64,000 nt of DNA, taken from Sansalvadorimonas sp965221135 (GTDB taxonomy: Bacteria > Pseudomonadota > Gammaproteobacteria > Pseudomonadales > Endozoicomonadaceae). Under the pieces are notes generated by a model. The model did no database searches. It was given only the letters and a program-made list of their open reading frames with translations, and was not told the origin of the DNA. A program made the position numbers and the translations under genes. The stretch is from assembly GCA_965221135.1 (NCBI GenBank), contig CBDCRZ010000103.1, positions 248,001 to 312,000 of the forward strand, read 5' to 3'. Below are positions 1 to 8,643 of the stretch, piece by piece (position 1 is the first letter of the stretch; each line of letters opens with the position of its first letter).

Positions 1-1155
1 CTGCTGGCCACAGGTGTCGGCACCCTGCTTACCCTTAAGGCTGTCGATATGGGGTATAGCTATGCAACCAACTCCAAATTTATGCCTCTGGCAGGTAGAA
101 AAAACGACACCTTTGTCAAGGCCATGACCAAGAACTACGTCCGTCAGGGTGTTCTGCTCTCCGCCTTTGGTAACGGTCAAGCCATCAGCGCCTACACCCG
201 TCAGGCATTAGGAATAGAGGAAGGTGGGCGCACTCAGTGGCAGGATGTTATTCCAGAACTCACCAGTACCGTGTTAACAGGCGCAGCCTCCTGGGCTCTG
301 CACAAGAACACGGCCTGGCATAAAGCGAACAACCTGCAAAGCCAGGTCTCTCTCTACCACGCCAGCAGTGCTACCAACACCTTTGCAGGCGTTTTCAACA
401 AGCTGAACGGTGCAACCCTGAACGACCTGACGGACTGGGATGACAAGTCCATCGATACCGTCTCCCGGATTGGCTCCATTATCGAAAGCGGCCTGATTTT
501 GACTTTACTGGATCGTTTTGGCGCCAACCCTGCCACCAATGGTGGCAAGTCCTGGTTGAAGTCTTACTTCACCAATTCCATGGCCATTACTGCCGTGTAT
601 GGTGTGAGGGAACTCGCTGTTGGTGCCACCAAAAATCTGACAGGTAACGAACACCTGTCAGAATTCCTGACCTCTGCAGGTATGATAACGAGTGCAGGTA
701 TTCTTCAGATTGCCAGTGGCGGCAAGCTGAACATGAATGACATGACTTACCGTGCCACCATTGCCTCCATGTCGGCAGAAGCCGCAGGTGTGAGTCTGGC
801 CTTTGGTCTTCAGAATCTGATCAACTCATCACTGGGCGAACATGAAGACAGCCCGAAAGCACGAGCCGTCAGAGTGGGAACCCTGCTTCTTGCCGGTGCA
901 GTCGTTCACGGCGTTGCCGGGAAGATCGGTGCTGGCACAGGCACTCTCGCGACCAGCCTGAAGAAAATGCTGGGACCTGTGGGTGACGGTATAATCATCG
1001 CCAATACCATGGACATCCTGATCATGGCCAAAGATCAAATTGTTGAACCCTGGATCATCAAACCCCTGCTGAGAACGACCTGCAATTACAAGCCGGAATC
1101 ACCTGCTATGCGCCTGAGGGCTAACGCAACACGCCGCCCGCTTGTTCAGGCCTAG
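1..1155 (+). CDS. Unknown hydrophobic protein, 5' end beyond window
   Basis: The frame is open from base 1 to the TAG at 1153-1155, so the gene probably starts upstream of the window; the first in-window ATG is at 49. The visible ~384 residues are rich in Gly, Ala, Ser and Thr. They alternate polar stretches with several hydrophobic segments, for example around the LTSTVLTGAASWAL, IIESGLILTLL and VGTLLLAGAVVHGVAG stretches, and end in a basic tail. I recognise no catalytic motif or family. The composition suggests a membrane-associated or membrane-inserting protein, which is inference only. It is followed by 292 bases without a gene and then mnmH on the same strand. Confidence 0.6.
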   Translation: MLATGVGTLLTLKAVDMGYSYATNSKFMPLAGRKNDTFVKAMTKNYVRQGVLLSAFGNGQAISAYTRQALGIEEGGRTQWQDVIPELTSTVLTGAASWALHKNTAWHKANNLQSQVSLYHASSATNTFAGVFNKLNGATLNDLTDWDDKSIDTVSRIGSIIESGLILTLLDRFGANPATNGGKSWLKSYFTNSMAITAVYGVRELAVGATKNLTGNEHLSEFLTSAGMITSAGILQIASGGKLNMNDMTYRATIASMSAEAAGVSLAFGLQNLINSSLGEHEDSPKARAVRVGTLLLAGAVVHGVAGKIGAGTGTLATSLKKMLGPVGDGIIIANTMDILIMAKDQIVEPWIIKPLLRTTCNYKPESPAMRLRANATRRPLVQA

Positions 1156-1447
1156 TATCTGGCTGAGAGGTAATTTTGCTCATTCAACCCTCTCCCGACA
1201 AGACATGCGTCTATGGAGAATGGTTGAGTGGGTAACATTCATCCAGTACGGCACCATCCAGTGCGGCCACCATTTTGATGTTGAGTCTGCTGATATTGAT
1301 TTATTTATTAGTGATTCTTTTATTCATTAACAGCCTTACATTTACTGCTACAGCATAAAGAAGCCTCGACAAACCCTACGGCTTTAGAGGCCGCTCTGTT
1401 ACACTCCCACCCTCTTTTGCGCCGGCCAGTAATTGCAAGTAAACGGA
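1156..1447. other. Intergenic region before mnmH
   Basis: No gene is supported here. A 62-codon frame at 1142-1330 overlaps the end of the preceding gene, has no convincing ribosome binding site and resembles no family, so it is not called. The stretch presumably carries the mnmH promoter, but I see no clear -35/-10 pair. Confidence 0.4.
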
Positions 1448-2584
1448 ATGACAGACACCCGCCCCAACACCAGTGACTTCCAACGCCTGTTCCTAGAAGA
1501 TATTCCTCTTCTCGATTTGCGGGCTCCTGTTGAATTTACCAAAGGCGCCTTCCCTGGCAGCCATAATGCTCCGTTGATGAATGATGAGGAGCGGGCCAAA
1601 GTCGGCACCTGCTACAAACGTCAAGGGCATGATGCAGCCGTTACGCTCGGCCATCAGCTGGTCAGCGGCGACACCCGAGACAAACGCACAGCCAAATGGA
1701 TAGAGTTCACTCAGCAAAACCCCGAAGGCTACCTCTACTGCTTTCGCGGCGGTGAACGCTCCCACACGGTACAGACCTGGCTAAAAGAAGAAGGCATTAA
1801 TTACCCCCTGATCACCGGCGGCTATAAGGCCATGCGCACCTGGCTTCTGGAATACCTTGAACAGGCTATCGAAGAGTGTCGGTTTGTGATTCTGGGTGGA
1901 ACGACAGGCACCGGAAAAACCCGTCTGCTTACACGCTTTGCTGATCATATTGACCTTGAAGGCCTGGCCAACCATCGAGGCTCCAGCTTCGGTCGTCGTG
2001 TAGGCGGGCAACCCACCCAGATTGATTTTGAAAACAAACTGGCAATCGACCTGCTGAAAAAACGTCATGCTGGTAGCCAGACCCTTCTACTGGAAGATGA
2101 AAGCAAACTGATCGGTCGTTGCGCCCTGCCCTTATCCCTGAAAGCCAAAATGGATACTGCACCCATCCTGCTGCTGGAAGAGAGCCTGGACACTCGAGTA
2201 CAAATTACTTTTGAAGAGTATATTGAGCAGAACCTGAAAGACAATGTTGCCCGCCATGGTGAAAAAGAGGGCTTCGAAATATTTTCCGAAGAGCTGCTGG
2301 CCAGCCTGGACCGCATTCGTAAGCGTCTTGGTGGCGCGCGACATCAAGAGCTGCGCGGCATTATGGAAAGCGCTCTACACCTTCAGCACCAGCATCAGCA
2401 AAACCCGGACGCTGTCGCTGTGCATAAACAGTGGATCCACAGCCTGCTCGATGAATACTACGACCCCATGTACCAGTACCAGCTGGAGCAGAAACACGGA
2501 CGTATCGTCGCTCGTGGCTGTCAGGAAGAGTTAGCTGAACAATTCCTGCTAACAAACGGGTTAGCCTCACTAACACCGGCCTGA
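1448..2584 (+). CDS. mnmH: tRNA 2-selenouridine synthase MnmH (SelU/YbbB)
   Basis: MnmH uses selenophosphate to convert 2-thiouridine to 2-selenouridine at the wobble position of tRNA-Lys, -Glu and -Gln in the cytoplasm. The 378 residues match the family's usual length of about 365. An N-terminal rhodanese domain (about residues 10-135) carries the expected cysteine in YCFRGGERS, near residue 98. A P-loop domain follows with Walker A GGTTGTGKT at about 150-158. The ATG at 1448 is chosen; a TTG at 1433 would add five residues but has poor family support. The pathway also needs selenophosphate synthase SelD, which is not in this window. Confidence 0.93.
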   Translation: MTDTRPNTSDFQRLFLEDIPLLDLRAPVEFTKGAFPGSHNAPLMNDEERAKVGTCYKRQGHDAAVTLGHQLVSGDTRDKRTAKWIEFTQQNPEGYLYCFRGGERSHTVQTWLKEEGINYPLITGGYKAMRTWLLEYLEQAIEECRFVILGGTTGTGKTRLLTRFADHIDLEGLANHRGSSFGRRVGGQPTQIDFENKLAIDLLKKRHAGSQTLLLEDESKLIGRCALPLSLKAKMDTAPILLLEESLDTRVQITFEEYIEQNLKDNVARHGEKEGFEIFSEELLASLDRIRKRLGGARHQELRGIMESALHLQHQHQQNPDAVAVHKQWIHSLLDEYYDPMYQYQLEQKHGRIVARGCQEELAEQFLLTNGLASLTPA

Positions 2585-2654
2585 ACAGCCCCCTGTTAAC
2601 AACGGTCTAACTTTAACCTGCTACGAGTTTTACTCAGGATAAGGAGCGCCCGCC

Positions 2655-3212
2655 ATGTATAACAAACTCACCGGCCTGATGAATGTCGGGCTTGACTGCC
2701 TGAAAGCCACCCCAGGAAAAAATGTTACTCAGCTATACGGCCCACCCGGCTCATCCAACAGCTCAGTAAAAGATATCACCCAGGATTTTCTCAAAGGCCA
2801 ATGGGAAGGGCGCACCTGCGTACAGACAACCGAAAAAAACCTTCCCTCACAACGTATCTGCTACGACCACCTGATCGAATTCCAGGAAACAGCCAGTAAA
2901 ACACTGCAGGCCCATATCCAAAGCCGCAAAGTCCATGATATGACCCTTGGCGTATTGGTCGACGATGCATCACCAAATGAAGACAACTATTTTTCAATCG
3001 TGGCTGTTAAAAAGAACACCGTATCTCTGTGGATGTACAAAGGCCTGTCCTTCCGTATTGATTTAAAGCTGGAATCCTTAAGCACCCTCTCTTACCACTC
3101 TCACTTCAAAAAAATGTTCAGAAGCCTGCTCTGTACCACCCGACTCACAAAAGTCAGGGTAACAACTGGCACAAACGAACCAGCAGCAAGGGCGGCCCCG
3201 GTACTGAGATAA
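2655..3212 (+). CDS. Hypothetical protein, 185 aa
   Basis: An open frame with a plausible ribosome binding site (AAGGAG about ten bases before the ATG at 2655), 70 bases downstream of mnmH on the same strand. The product is mixed alpha/beta in character, with four cysteines and no signal peptide or membrane segment that I can see. It ends in a basic, Ala/Thr-rich tail. I do not recognise the family, and its position behind mnmH does not by itself suggest a related role. Codon use looks like that of its neighbours, which supports a real gene. Confidence 0.6.
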   Translation: MYNKLTGLMNVGLDCLKATPGKNVTQLYGPPGSSNSSVKDITQDFLKGQWEGRTCVQTTEKNLPSQRICYDHLIEFQETASKTLQAHIQSRKVHDMTLGVLVDDASPNEDNYFSIVAVKKNTVSLWMYKGLSFRIDLKLESLSTLSYHSHFKKMFRSLLCTTRLTKVRVTTGTNEPAARAAPVLR

Positions 3213-3317
3213 CAAACCTTACAGCCCAGCACCCCTTCCTGAAAGTGCCTCACATCTCTACAATCTGACCCCTACCCTCAATACGCCCGGAACGGGCCAC
3301 AAGTAAACAGGATCTCT

Positions 3318-4481
3318 ATGACCACGGCTGCCTCCCTGTTTCATGAAGAAATTGACCGCACCCAGACCTCCAGCCTGAAATGGGACAAATACAAAGACCA
3401 GGATGTACTTCCCCTTTGGGTTGCCGATATGGATTTCCGATCACCCCCCGAAGTGATTGAAGCCCTGCACCAACGCATCGACCATGGTGTATTTGGCTAC
3501 ACCATTCCCTCTGCAGAGCTGAACGATCTGGTGTGCGATCGCACCAATAATCTGTACGACTGGGCCATAGAGCCCGAGTGGATTGACTGGACCCCGGGAC
3601 TGATCTGCCCCCTTAATATATCTGTGCGCGCCTTTGCCGAAGAAGGCGAATTTGTCATAGTCCCCTGCCCTGTGTATTACCCCTTCCTGACAGCCCCTCC
3701 CCTGGGCAACCGCCAGATGATGCAGATCTTCTGGAAACAGAAGGGTGACAACTGGTATATGGACTGGGAATGGCTGGAAAAGAATGTCACCAAAGACACC
3801 AGACTGTTTATGCTCTGCAACCCCCAGAACCCCAATGGCCGGGTACTCACCCGCACAGAACTGGAGAAACTCGAAGACTTCTGCAAACGCCACCAGTTGA
3901 TTGTTTGCTCCGATGAAGTTCACTGTGACCTGATCCTCGACCAGAACTGCCAGCATATTCCTTATGCCTCTATCAGCGACTATGCACGGGATAACTCGGT
4001 CACCCTGATGGCACCTTCAAAAACTTTTAACCTCGCAGGCTTTGGTTGTGCCTATGCCATTATTCCCAGCCCGGAACTACGCGCAAAGTTTCAACGTACA
4101 CGCAGCGGTATAGTGCCAAGCCCCGATAATATGCTCACAGGTTTTACAGCCACAGCTGCGGCTTATCAGCATGGCGAACCCTGGCGACAGGCTTTGCTGG
4201 TGCATCTGCGAGAGAACCACCAATATCTGCTGGAGCGCATCAATGCCATGCCCGGGCTCAGCATGTCGCCTCATCAGGCCACCTACCTGGCCTGGATTCA
4301 GTGTGAGATTCCCGGCATCAAAAAACCTCAGCGCTTCTTTGAAGAAGCCGGTGTTGGCCTCACCGATGGCGCCGCTTTTGGTGACCCCAACTGCGTACGA
4401 CTTAACTTTGGCTGCACCCGCACCATGCTTGAAAATGCACTGAACCGCATGCAAACAGCACTTCAGGCATTGCCTGCATAA
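3318..4481 (+). CDS. patB: PatB/MalY-family C-S lyase (cystathionine beta-lyase-like)
   Basis: A fold-type I PLP enzyme of the MalY/PatB group, which cleaves C-S bonds in cystathionine, cysteine or related thioethers to release the thiol, pyruvate and ammonia. At 387 residues it is full length. The opening features are typical: LKWDKYKDQDVLPLWVADMD near the start, NPQNPNGRV at about 168-176, the SDEVHCD PLP-ring aspartate at about 199, and the APSKTFNLAGF motif with the Schiff-base lysine at about 235. The start at 3318 follows AAACAGGATCTCT with a modest AGGA binding site. The real substrate cannot be told from sequence. E. coli MalY also represses MalT, but nothing here suggests that role. 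Confidence 0.9.
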   Translation: MTTAASLFHEEIDRTQTSSLKWDKYKDQDVLPLWVADMDFRSPPEVIEALHQRIDHGVFGYTIPSAELNDLVCDRTNNLYDWAIEPEWIDWTPGLICPLNISVRAFAEEGEFVIVPCPVYYPFLTAPPLGNRQMMQIFWKQKGDNWYMDWEWLEKNVTKDTRLFMLCNPQNPNGRVLTRTELEKLEDFCKRHQLIVCSDEVHCDLILDQNCQHIPYASISDYARDNSVTLMAPSKTFNLAGFGCAYAIIPSPELRAKFQRTRSGIVPSPDNMLTGFTATAAAYQHGEPWRQALLVHLRENHQYLLERINAMPGLSMSPHQATYLAWIQCEIPGIKKPQRFFEEAGVGLTDGAAFGDPNCVRLNFGCTRTMLENALNRMQTALQALPA

Positions 4482-4492
4482 AAGGCCTGCAT

Positions 4493-4523
4493 AAAAAACG
4501 CCCGACAGTGAAACTGTCGGGCG
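4493..4523 (-). terminator. Rho-independent terminator of the 857-aa gene
   Basis: A perfect 11-bp stem (CGCCCGACAGT / ACTGTCGGGCG, 4499-4509 with 4513-4523) has a three-base loop. On the minus strand it is followed by six T residues (4498-4493). It sits 50 bases past the stop of the minus-strand gene ending at 4574. The GC-rich hairpin may also slow transcription from patB, but the plus side lacks a strong U run. Confidence 0.85.
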
Positions 4524-4573
4524 CTTCTCAAGCCTGCCGCAAACGACAGGCGACCAGCACTTACAAGGCCAGA

Positions 4574-7147
4574 TTACCTCAAAGGGCTACGCCTCTTGCG
4601 CTTGCCCTCTTCAGCAGCCATCTTGCCCTGCTGCTCTTCCCCCTTCGGAGAAAGCTTTCTGATACGGGCCGGACGAGCTTCGTCTGCACCCTTATCAGGA
4701 GTAGCAACCGTAGTTGCAGAAACAGCACTCTGATCTGCAGAAACGCTAACAGCAGAACGCCTGCCTCTGCGACGAACCGGCGAAAGCTGAGCATCCTTAG
4801 AGGAACCAGTCATCTTCTTCAGCAGTTCTTCCAGCTGCTTATTCTCACGCTCAAGCTCTTTTATGCGCCGCTCAGCTGCCTTTTCGGCAGAAGTATCGAC
4901 AGTCACAGCTTCAGACTGAACAGTTTGCGCTTTCTTGTTGCCGCCTCTGGCACGAACAGGCGCCACAACAACCGCAGGAGCAGCCTGCTCAGCTTTTCGC
5001 TGCTTTCTGCCGCGACCTTTAAGAACAGGTGTCACAACCGCCTTGGTGGCGCTAGGTTTACCACGACCTCTTCTTCCACGAGGTGTAACAACTTCAGTCT
5101 CAGGAGCCTTCTCGGTGGCTGTAGTTTTACCCGCCTTACGAGCAGGTGCCTTTGGTGCAGCAGTCAGATCAGCGTAAACATCATCAGGGGAATTCTTACC
5201 TGCAGTTTTCATCTCCCTAATACGCTTTGTCAGCACAGCAATTTGCGACAACTCTTCCGGAGAACGCATATCGACACGCACCTTATGCAACTGATCCAGC
5301 CTGGTAACCATATCAGCATTGGTTTTCAGAGTATCCAGAGACTGAAGTTCTGTCGTCTCTTTTTCACCCTCAGCGGATTCCTCGGCTGCCTCAGTTTCAG
5401 CAGTCACTTCCATCGTTTCAGCAGCAGCTTCAACGGTTTTCAGGCCATTACTGATTTTCTGGTAAGCCCTGTGCCCAGCAAAACTGACAACAAAATCCAG
5501 CATATGAACGGTCTGGACTGCAGTCTGAATCATCAGATTTCCCTGTTGAATCTCCTTCTTCTGAGCCTGTGTTGCATCAGCCGGGATTGTGGCAAAACTC
5601 TTTTCACTTGCCATTAACAGCGCCCTGTAAAGCACCTCAAGATGGGAAGGCCCTTTCAGGCTGTGACCCAATACGGTCAGGTTTCTCATTGCAGGGAGCT
5701 GATCGTCCCGTTCACCATCGTTGGCTACCGAACGATTCAAGTCACCATTAACAACAAACTTACCATCACTCTTAACGAGAATTTCAGAACCTACTTTCTG
5801 CTCCGCTATAATGTTCATGAGAAGGGATTGAGCCTGCTGAACATAACTCTGCTCATCTGCATCATCGCTATTACCCCCACCAGCAATCGTCAGCAGTTGA
5901 GCAATAATAGCGTTCAGGTCAAGCTTCTTCGCAACTCGGAATAACGTATCGCGAGCACGGTCAACGTCCTGCTCACCGTTCTCACCAGGGTCATGCAAGG
6001 CCGACAGATAGAGGGCACGACTTGTGCTGTAATCCACGTAACGCTGTTTTTTTCCTTTTTTGCCTTCAATAGATGGGCCAGAAATCAGGTCAGCCAGAAT
6101 AGGGCAGGCCTTGGACACTGCAGCATGGAACACTTGAGGGCGTGCCTTTTTATCGCCATCCTTCGGATCGAAACCTTCATCCAAAAAAGTGCTAACCATG
6201 GCGGAGGTAATCACAGAAGGCTGATCAAAACCCATACACACCAATGCATCAGCATTAGAAAGAGATTTGTCAGGAATATCAGTAAACCGCCCAGCCTCTT
6301 CCAACCTGTACTTATGAAGTTCGGCCAGGCCCTCCAGATAATCGTTAAGATGCTCTTTCACTACAGAGGCAGACCTGCCGTTACCCTTACCAAGTCTGGA
6401 AACACTTTCACCAATGGTCATACGGACTTCATCAGCCAGCTGCCGGCGATAATCCTTGTTACCGAGCAAAGTGCTCATAAGCTCGTGCAACATATCTTCA
6501 TGTATCAGAACATCTTTCGCATCATCACGGCTCTGGCTTTGCTCGCGAATCACTGTATAAGCAGCGCGGTCCATCTGGAAGCGGAAATCACCAGGTGTAC
6601 CGGACAACACGTTCATTTCCAGAGAGAGAACCATGATGGCTTTCAGTACCTGAGCAGCAATAATTTCTGCTTCGGCATCACTCTTGGCAACGCTCGTTAT
6701 ACCCTTTGTCATATCCCGTGATTGATGAATCTTTTGCAGAATATCCTCAGCACGCTCAGGCATAACACCCTGAATTTCGATAGCTTTCTTCATCAAGGAA
6801 AAATAACCACCATCAGGGTCAACCAGACGGCCAACAGCACCACAAACACCAGAGGCTTTGGCTTCAGGTTCATCAGCAGTCAGTACCTCCTGGTACGCAG
6901 ACAACAACTGGGACTGTTGCTGAGCAGGATTCAACAGACTTTTGGTTACCGAAGCGGCTTTTGTTTCACGATCACTCAGACTCTTGCGCTGCGTACAAGG
7001 CAGAACGCTAGTTACACAATATGCAAGCGCGTTCATAAACATTGAAGGGGTGGCCACCGGTGGCATCCCGGGGATTTTTGAGCCCTGATCCTTCATACGG
7101 TCGTAACTATTAAAGCCGCCACCGGTAGTTACATTAGACATTTCCAT
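4574..7147 (-). CDS. Large unknown protein with basic, coiled-coil C-terminal tail
   Basis: An 857-residue protein of no family I recognise. The start is supported by a GAGGAG ribosome binding site about eight bases upstream of the ATG at 7147. Residues 1 to about 600 look largely alpha-helical and globular. The last ~200 residues are different: low complexity, Ala/Pro/Val-rich spacers with repeated basic patches such as TPRGRRGRGKP (from about 688), KGRGRKQRK and VRRRGRRS. A predicted coiled coil (ERRIKELERENKQLEELL, about 755-779) lies between them, and the terminus is KRKRRSPLR. The patches resemble AT-hook or nucleic-acid-binding tails but lack the exact PRGRP core. No signal peptide is seen. 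It has its own terminator and stands alone between two plus-strand genes. A DNA-binding or host-directed effector role is speculation. Confidence 0.75.
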   Translation of the reverse strand: MEMSNVTTGGGFNSYDRMKDQGSKIPGMPPVATPSMFMNALAYCVTSVLPCTQRKSLSDRETKAASVTKSLLNPAQQQSQLLSAYQEVLTADEPEAKASGVCGAVGRLVDPDGGYFSLMKKAIEIQGVMPERAEDILQKIHQSRDMTKGITSVAKSDAEAEIIAAQVLKAIMVLSLEMNVLSGTPGDFRFQMDRAAYTVIREQSQSRDDAKDVLIHEDMLHELMSTLLGNKDYRRQLADEVRMTIGESVSRLGKGNGRSASVVKEHLNDYLEGLAELHKYRLEEAGRFTDIPDKSLSNADALVCMGFDQPSVITSAMVSTFLDEGFDPKDGDKKARPQVFHAAVSKACPILADLISGPSIEGKKGKKQRYVDYSTSRALYLSALHDPGENGEQDVDRARDTLFRVAKKLDLNAIIAQLLTIAGGGNSDDADEQSYVQQAQSLLMNIIAEQKVGSEILVKSDGKFVVNGDLNRSVANDGERDDQLPAMRNLTVLGHSLKGPSHLEVLYRALLMASEKSFATIPADATQAQKKEIQQGNLMIQTAVQTVHMLDFVVSFAGHRAYQKISNGLKTVEAAAETMEVTAETEAAEESAEGEKETTELQSLDTLKTNADMVTRLDQLHKVRVDMRSPEELSQIAVLTKRIREMKTAGKNSPDDVYADLTAAPKAPARKAGKTTATEKAPETEVVTPRGRRGRGKPSATKAVVTPVLKGRGRKQRKAEQAAPAVVVAPVRARGGNKKAQTVQSEAVTVDTSAEKAAERRIKELERENKQLEELLKKMTGSSKDAQLSPVRRRGRRSAVSVSADQSAVSATTVATPDKGADEARPARIRKLSPKGEEQQGKMAAEEGKRKRRSPLR

Positions 7148-7441
7148 GTTTCAATCTCCTCAAAGAGTGTTCAGTGAGCGGCACGAGCCTGCTCGGTCAG
7201 TTTCAATTCACCTTGGACTGCTTCGACGCTCGTGCCACAGGGCATCTGGACTTTCAAAACAGTTTCTAACACTGCAATTGACTCCTGAAAGCAATGTGAG
7301 GTTCATGACAGCTTGTACAGAATGACTAACATGTTTGGGCGAGAGAGGAGAAAACAGAGCAATGAGTGAAGATTGCGGCCACCTGAGATACCCGTTAACC
7401 TCCCGCCTTTAACGTCTGCCAACCTGCATTAGAGAACCCTT

Positions 7442-8167
7442 GTGTCTGAAGACTCCTGCACCCTTGAACCAGTCGGATATATTCGTTCCTGCTATCAGGA
7501 AAAATTCGGTATTCCCCGCCAGCCGGGGCTGGTCGACAGCGCCCAGGCCCGGCTGGAACTAACAGGTGACTGCAACTGCCCGGAAGCCGTTACAGGCCTG
7601 GAAGGATTCAGCCATATCTGGATCCAGTTTCTGTTTCACAAGACTAAAGACAACGGCTGGCGGCCTACAGTTCGCCCTCCAAGACTGGGTGGTCAGAAGC
7701 GTGTGGGGGTATTTGCAACCCGCTCTACCCACCGCCCCAATCCTCTGGGGCTGTCACTGGTAAAGCTCAACGGCATTCACCAGGACAAAGGGCAGGTCTG
7801 GCTCTCTCTTTCGGGAATAGACCTGCTGGACGGCACGCCAGTGGTCGATATCAAGCCCTACCTGCCCTGGGCAGACAGTGAGCCGGAGGCCACAGCCGGC
7901 TTTGCTCCCGAGCCACCAATGACAATAGCGGTGAGCTTTAGCGAAGAGGCACTTCAACGCTGTCGTCAGCTGGAGCAACAGACTGGTCAGCCTTTCCAAC
8001 AATTGATTGAAGATGTTCTGGGACAAGACCCTCGCCCGGCGTATTTGAAAACCCGCCCCCGGGAGGATTACGGAGTGCTGTTATGGAATCATAATGTGCG
8101 CTGGCGACTGATCACCGAAGGGGAAGAAACAGCATTTGAAGTGATTGCAATTGAAGCACCGGTATAA
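7442..8167 (+). CDS. trmO: tRNA (adenine(37)-N6)-methyltransferase TrmO (TsaA/YaeB)
   Basis: TrmO methylates N6 of t6A37 in tRNA-Thr with S-adenosylmethionine, giving m6t6A. The 241-residue product follows the E. coli protein along its length: PVGYIRSCYQEKFGIPRQPG at the start, GGWRPTVRPPRLGG-like GWRPTVRPPRLGGQ, FATRSTHRPNPLGLS, DLLDGTPVVDIKPYLPW and QDPRPAY near the C-terminus. The GTG at 7442 is the likely start, five residues or so before the conserved region. It is followed closely by yheU on the same strand. Confidence 0.95.
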   Translation: MSEDSCTLEPVGYIRSCYQEKFGIPRQPGLVDSAQARLELTGDCNCPEAVTGLEGFSHIWIQFLFHKTKDNGWRPTVRPPRLGGQKRVGVFATRSTHRPNPLGLSLVKLNGIHQDKGQVWLSLSGIDLLDGTPVVDIKPYLPWADSEPEATAGFAPEPPMTIAVSFSEEALQRCRQLEQQTGQPFQQLIEDVLGQDPRPAYLKTRPREDYGVLLWNHNVRWRLITEGEETAFEVIAIEAPV

Positions 8168-8225
8168 GCACTCAGGGCCGAATGATACACTGGCCTTTTC
8201 TACTCCTCCCGATATTGAGGTCACC

Positions 8226-8444
8226 ATGATTGTTCCCTGGCAACAGCTGGATGAAGCCACCCTGCACAATCTGATTACCGAATTTGTGTCCCGCTACGGT
8301 ACTGATAATGGTGATGACTCACCGCTGGACACCCGCGTGAAACAGGTGATGGAGCAGCTGCGCACAGGACAGGCAGCCGTGGTGTGGGATGAACTGACCG
8401 AAACCGCCAACATTGTCCCTGCTGACAGCTTCGGGCTGGCCTGA
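8226..8444 (+). CDS. yheU: YheU-family small protein
   Basis: A 72-residue cytoplasmic protein of the UPF0270/YheU family, function unknown. The match is clear from MIVPWQQLDEATLHNLI through VVWDELTETANIVP. The ATG at 8226 is preferred over an earlier in-frame codon at 8145, which lies inside trmO and would add 27 unrelated residues. TTGAGG a few bases upstream serves as binding site. It lies 58 bases after trmO and just before the palindromic repeat. Confidence 0.9.
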   Translation: MIVPWQQLDEATLHNLITEFVSRYGTDNGDDSPLDTRVKQVMEQLRTGQAAVVWDELTETANIVPADSFGLA

Positions 8445-8451
8445 AAAGCCT

Positions 8452-8640
8452 TTCACCACAGAGACACAAAGACACGGAGAAGAGCTTTTTAATAAAGAGC
8501 TTTTTAATAAAGAGCTCCTTTGCTTTTTCTCTGTGGCCTTTGTGCCCTCTGTGGTTCAAAAGCTTTTCAACAAGGAGCTCTTGGCAAAAAGCTTTTGCCT
8601 TCCCTCCGTGCTTTTGTGTCTCTGTGGTTCAAAGCTTTTA
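8452..8640. repeat. Nested palindromic intergenic repeat (CACAGAG/CTCTGTG type)
   Basis: The outer arms ACCACAGAGACACAAAGACA (from 8455) and its imperfect complement in the CCGTGCTTTTGTGTCTCTGT stretch (8606-8625) enclose a second related half, CTCTGTGGCCTTTGTGCCCT (8530-8549). A 15-bp direct repeat GAGCTTTTTAATAAA occurs twice at 8482-8511, and AAGCTTTT-type short palindromes recur. The whole could fold into a long cruciform or RNA hairpin between yheU and the convergent lytic transglycosylase gene. Open frames across it on both strands are an artefact of its composition, not genes. Confidence 0.8.
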
Positions 8641-8643
8641 AAC

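Noticed and set aside
4508..5617. 369-codon plus-strand open frame opposite the 857-residue gene
   Set aside because: It is antisense to a gene with a good binding site and terminator. Its product is Ser/Arg/Leu-rich in the manner of shadow frames and resembles no family.
6000..7147. Canonical AT-hook protein call for the 857-residue product
   Set aside because: None of the basic clusters, which lie at its C-terminal end, contains the PRGRP core, so only a general nucleic-acid-binding tail can be suggested.
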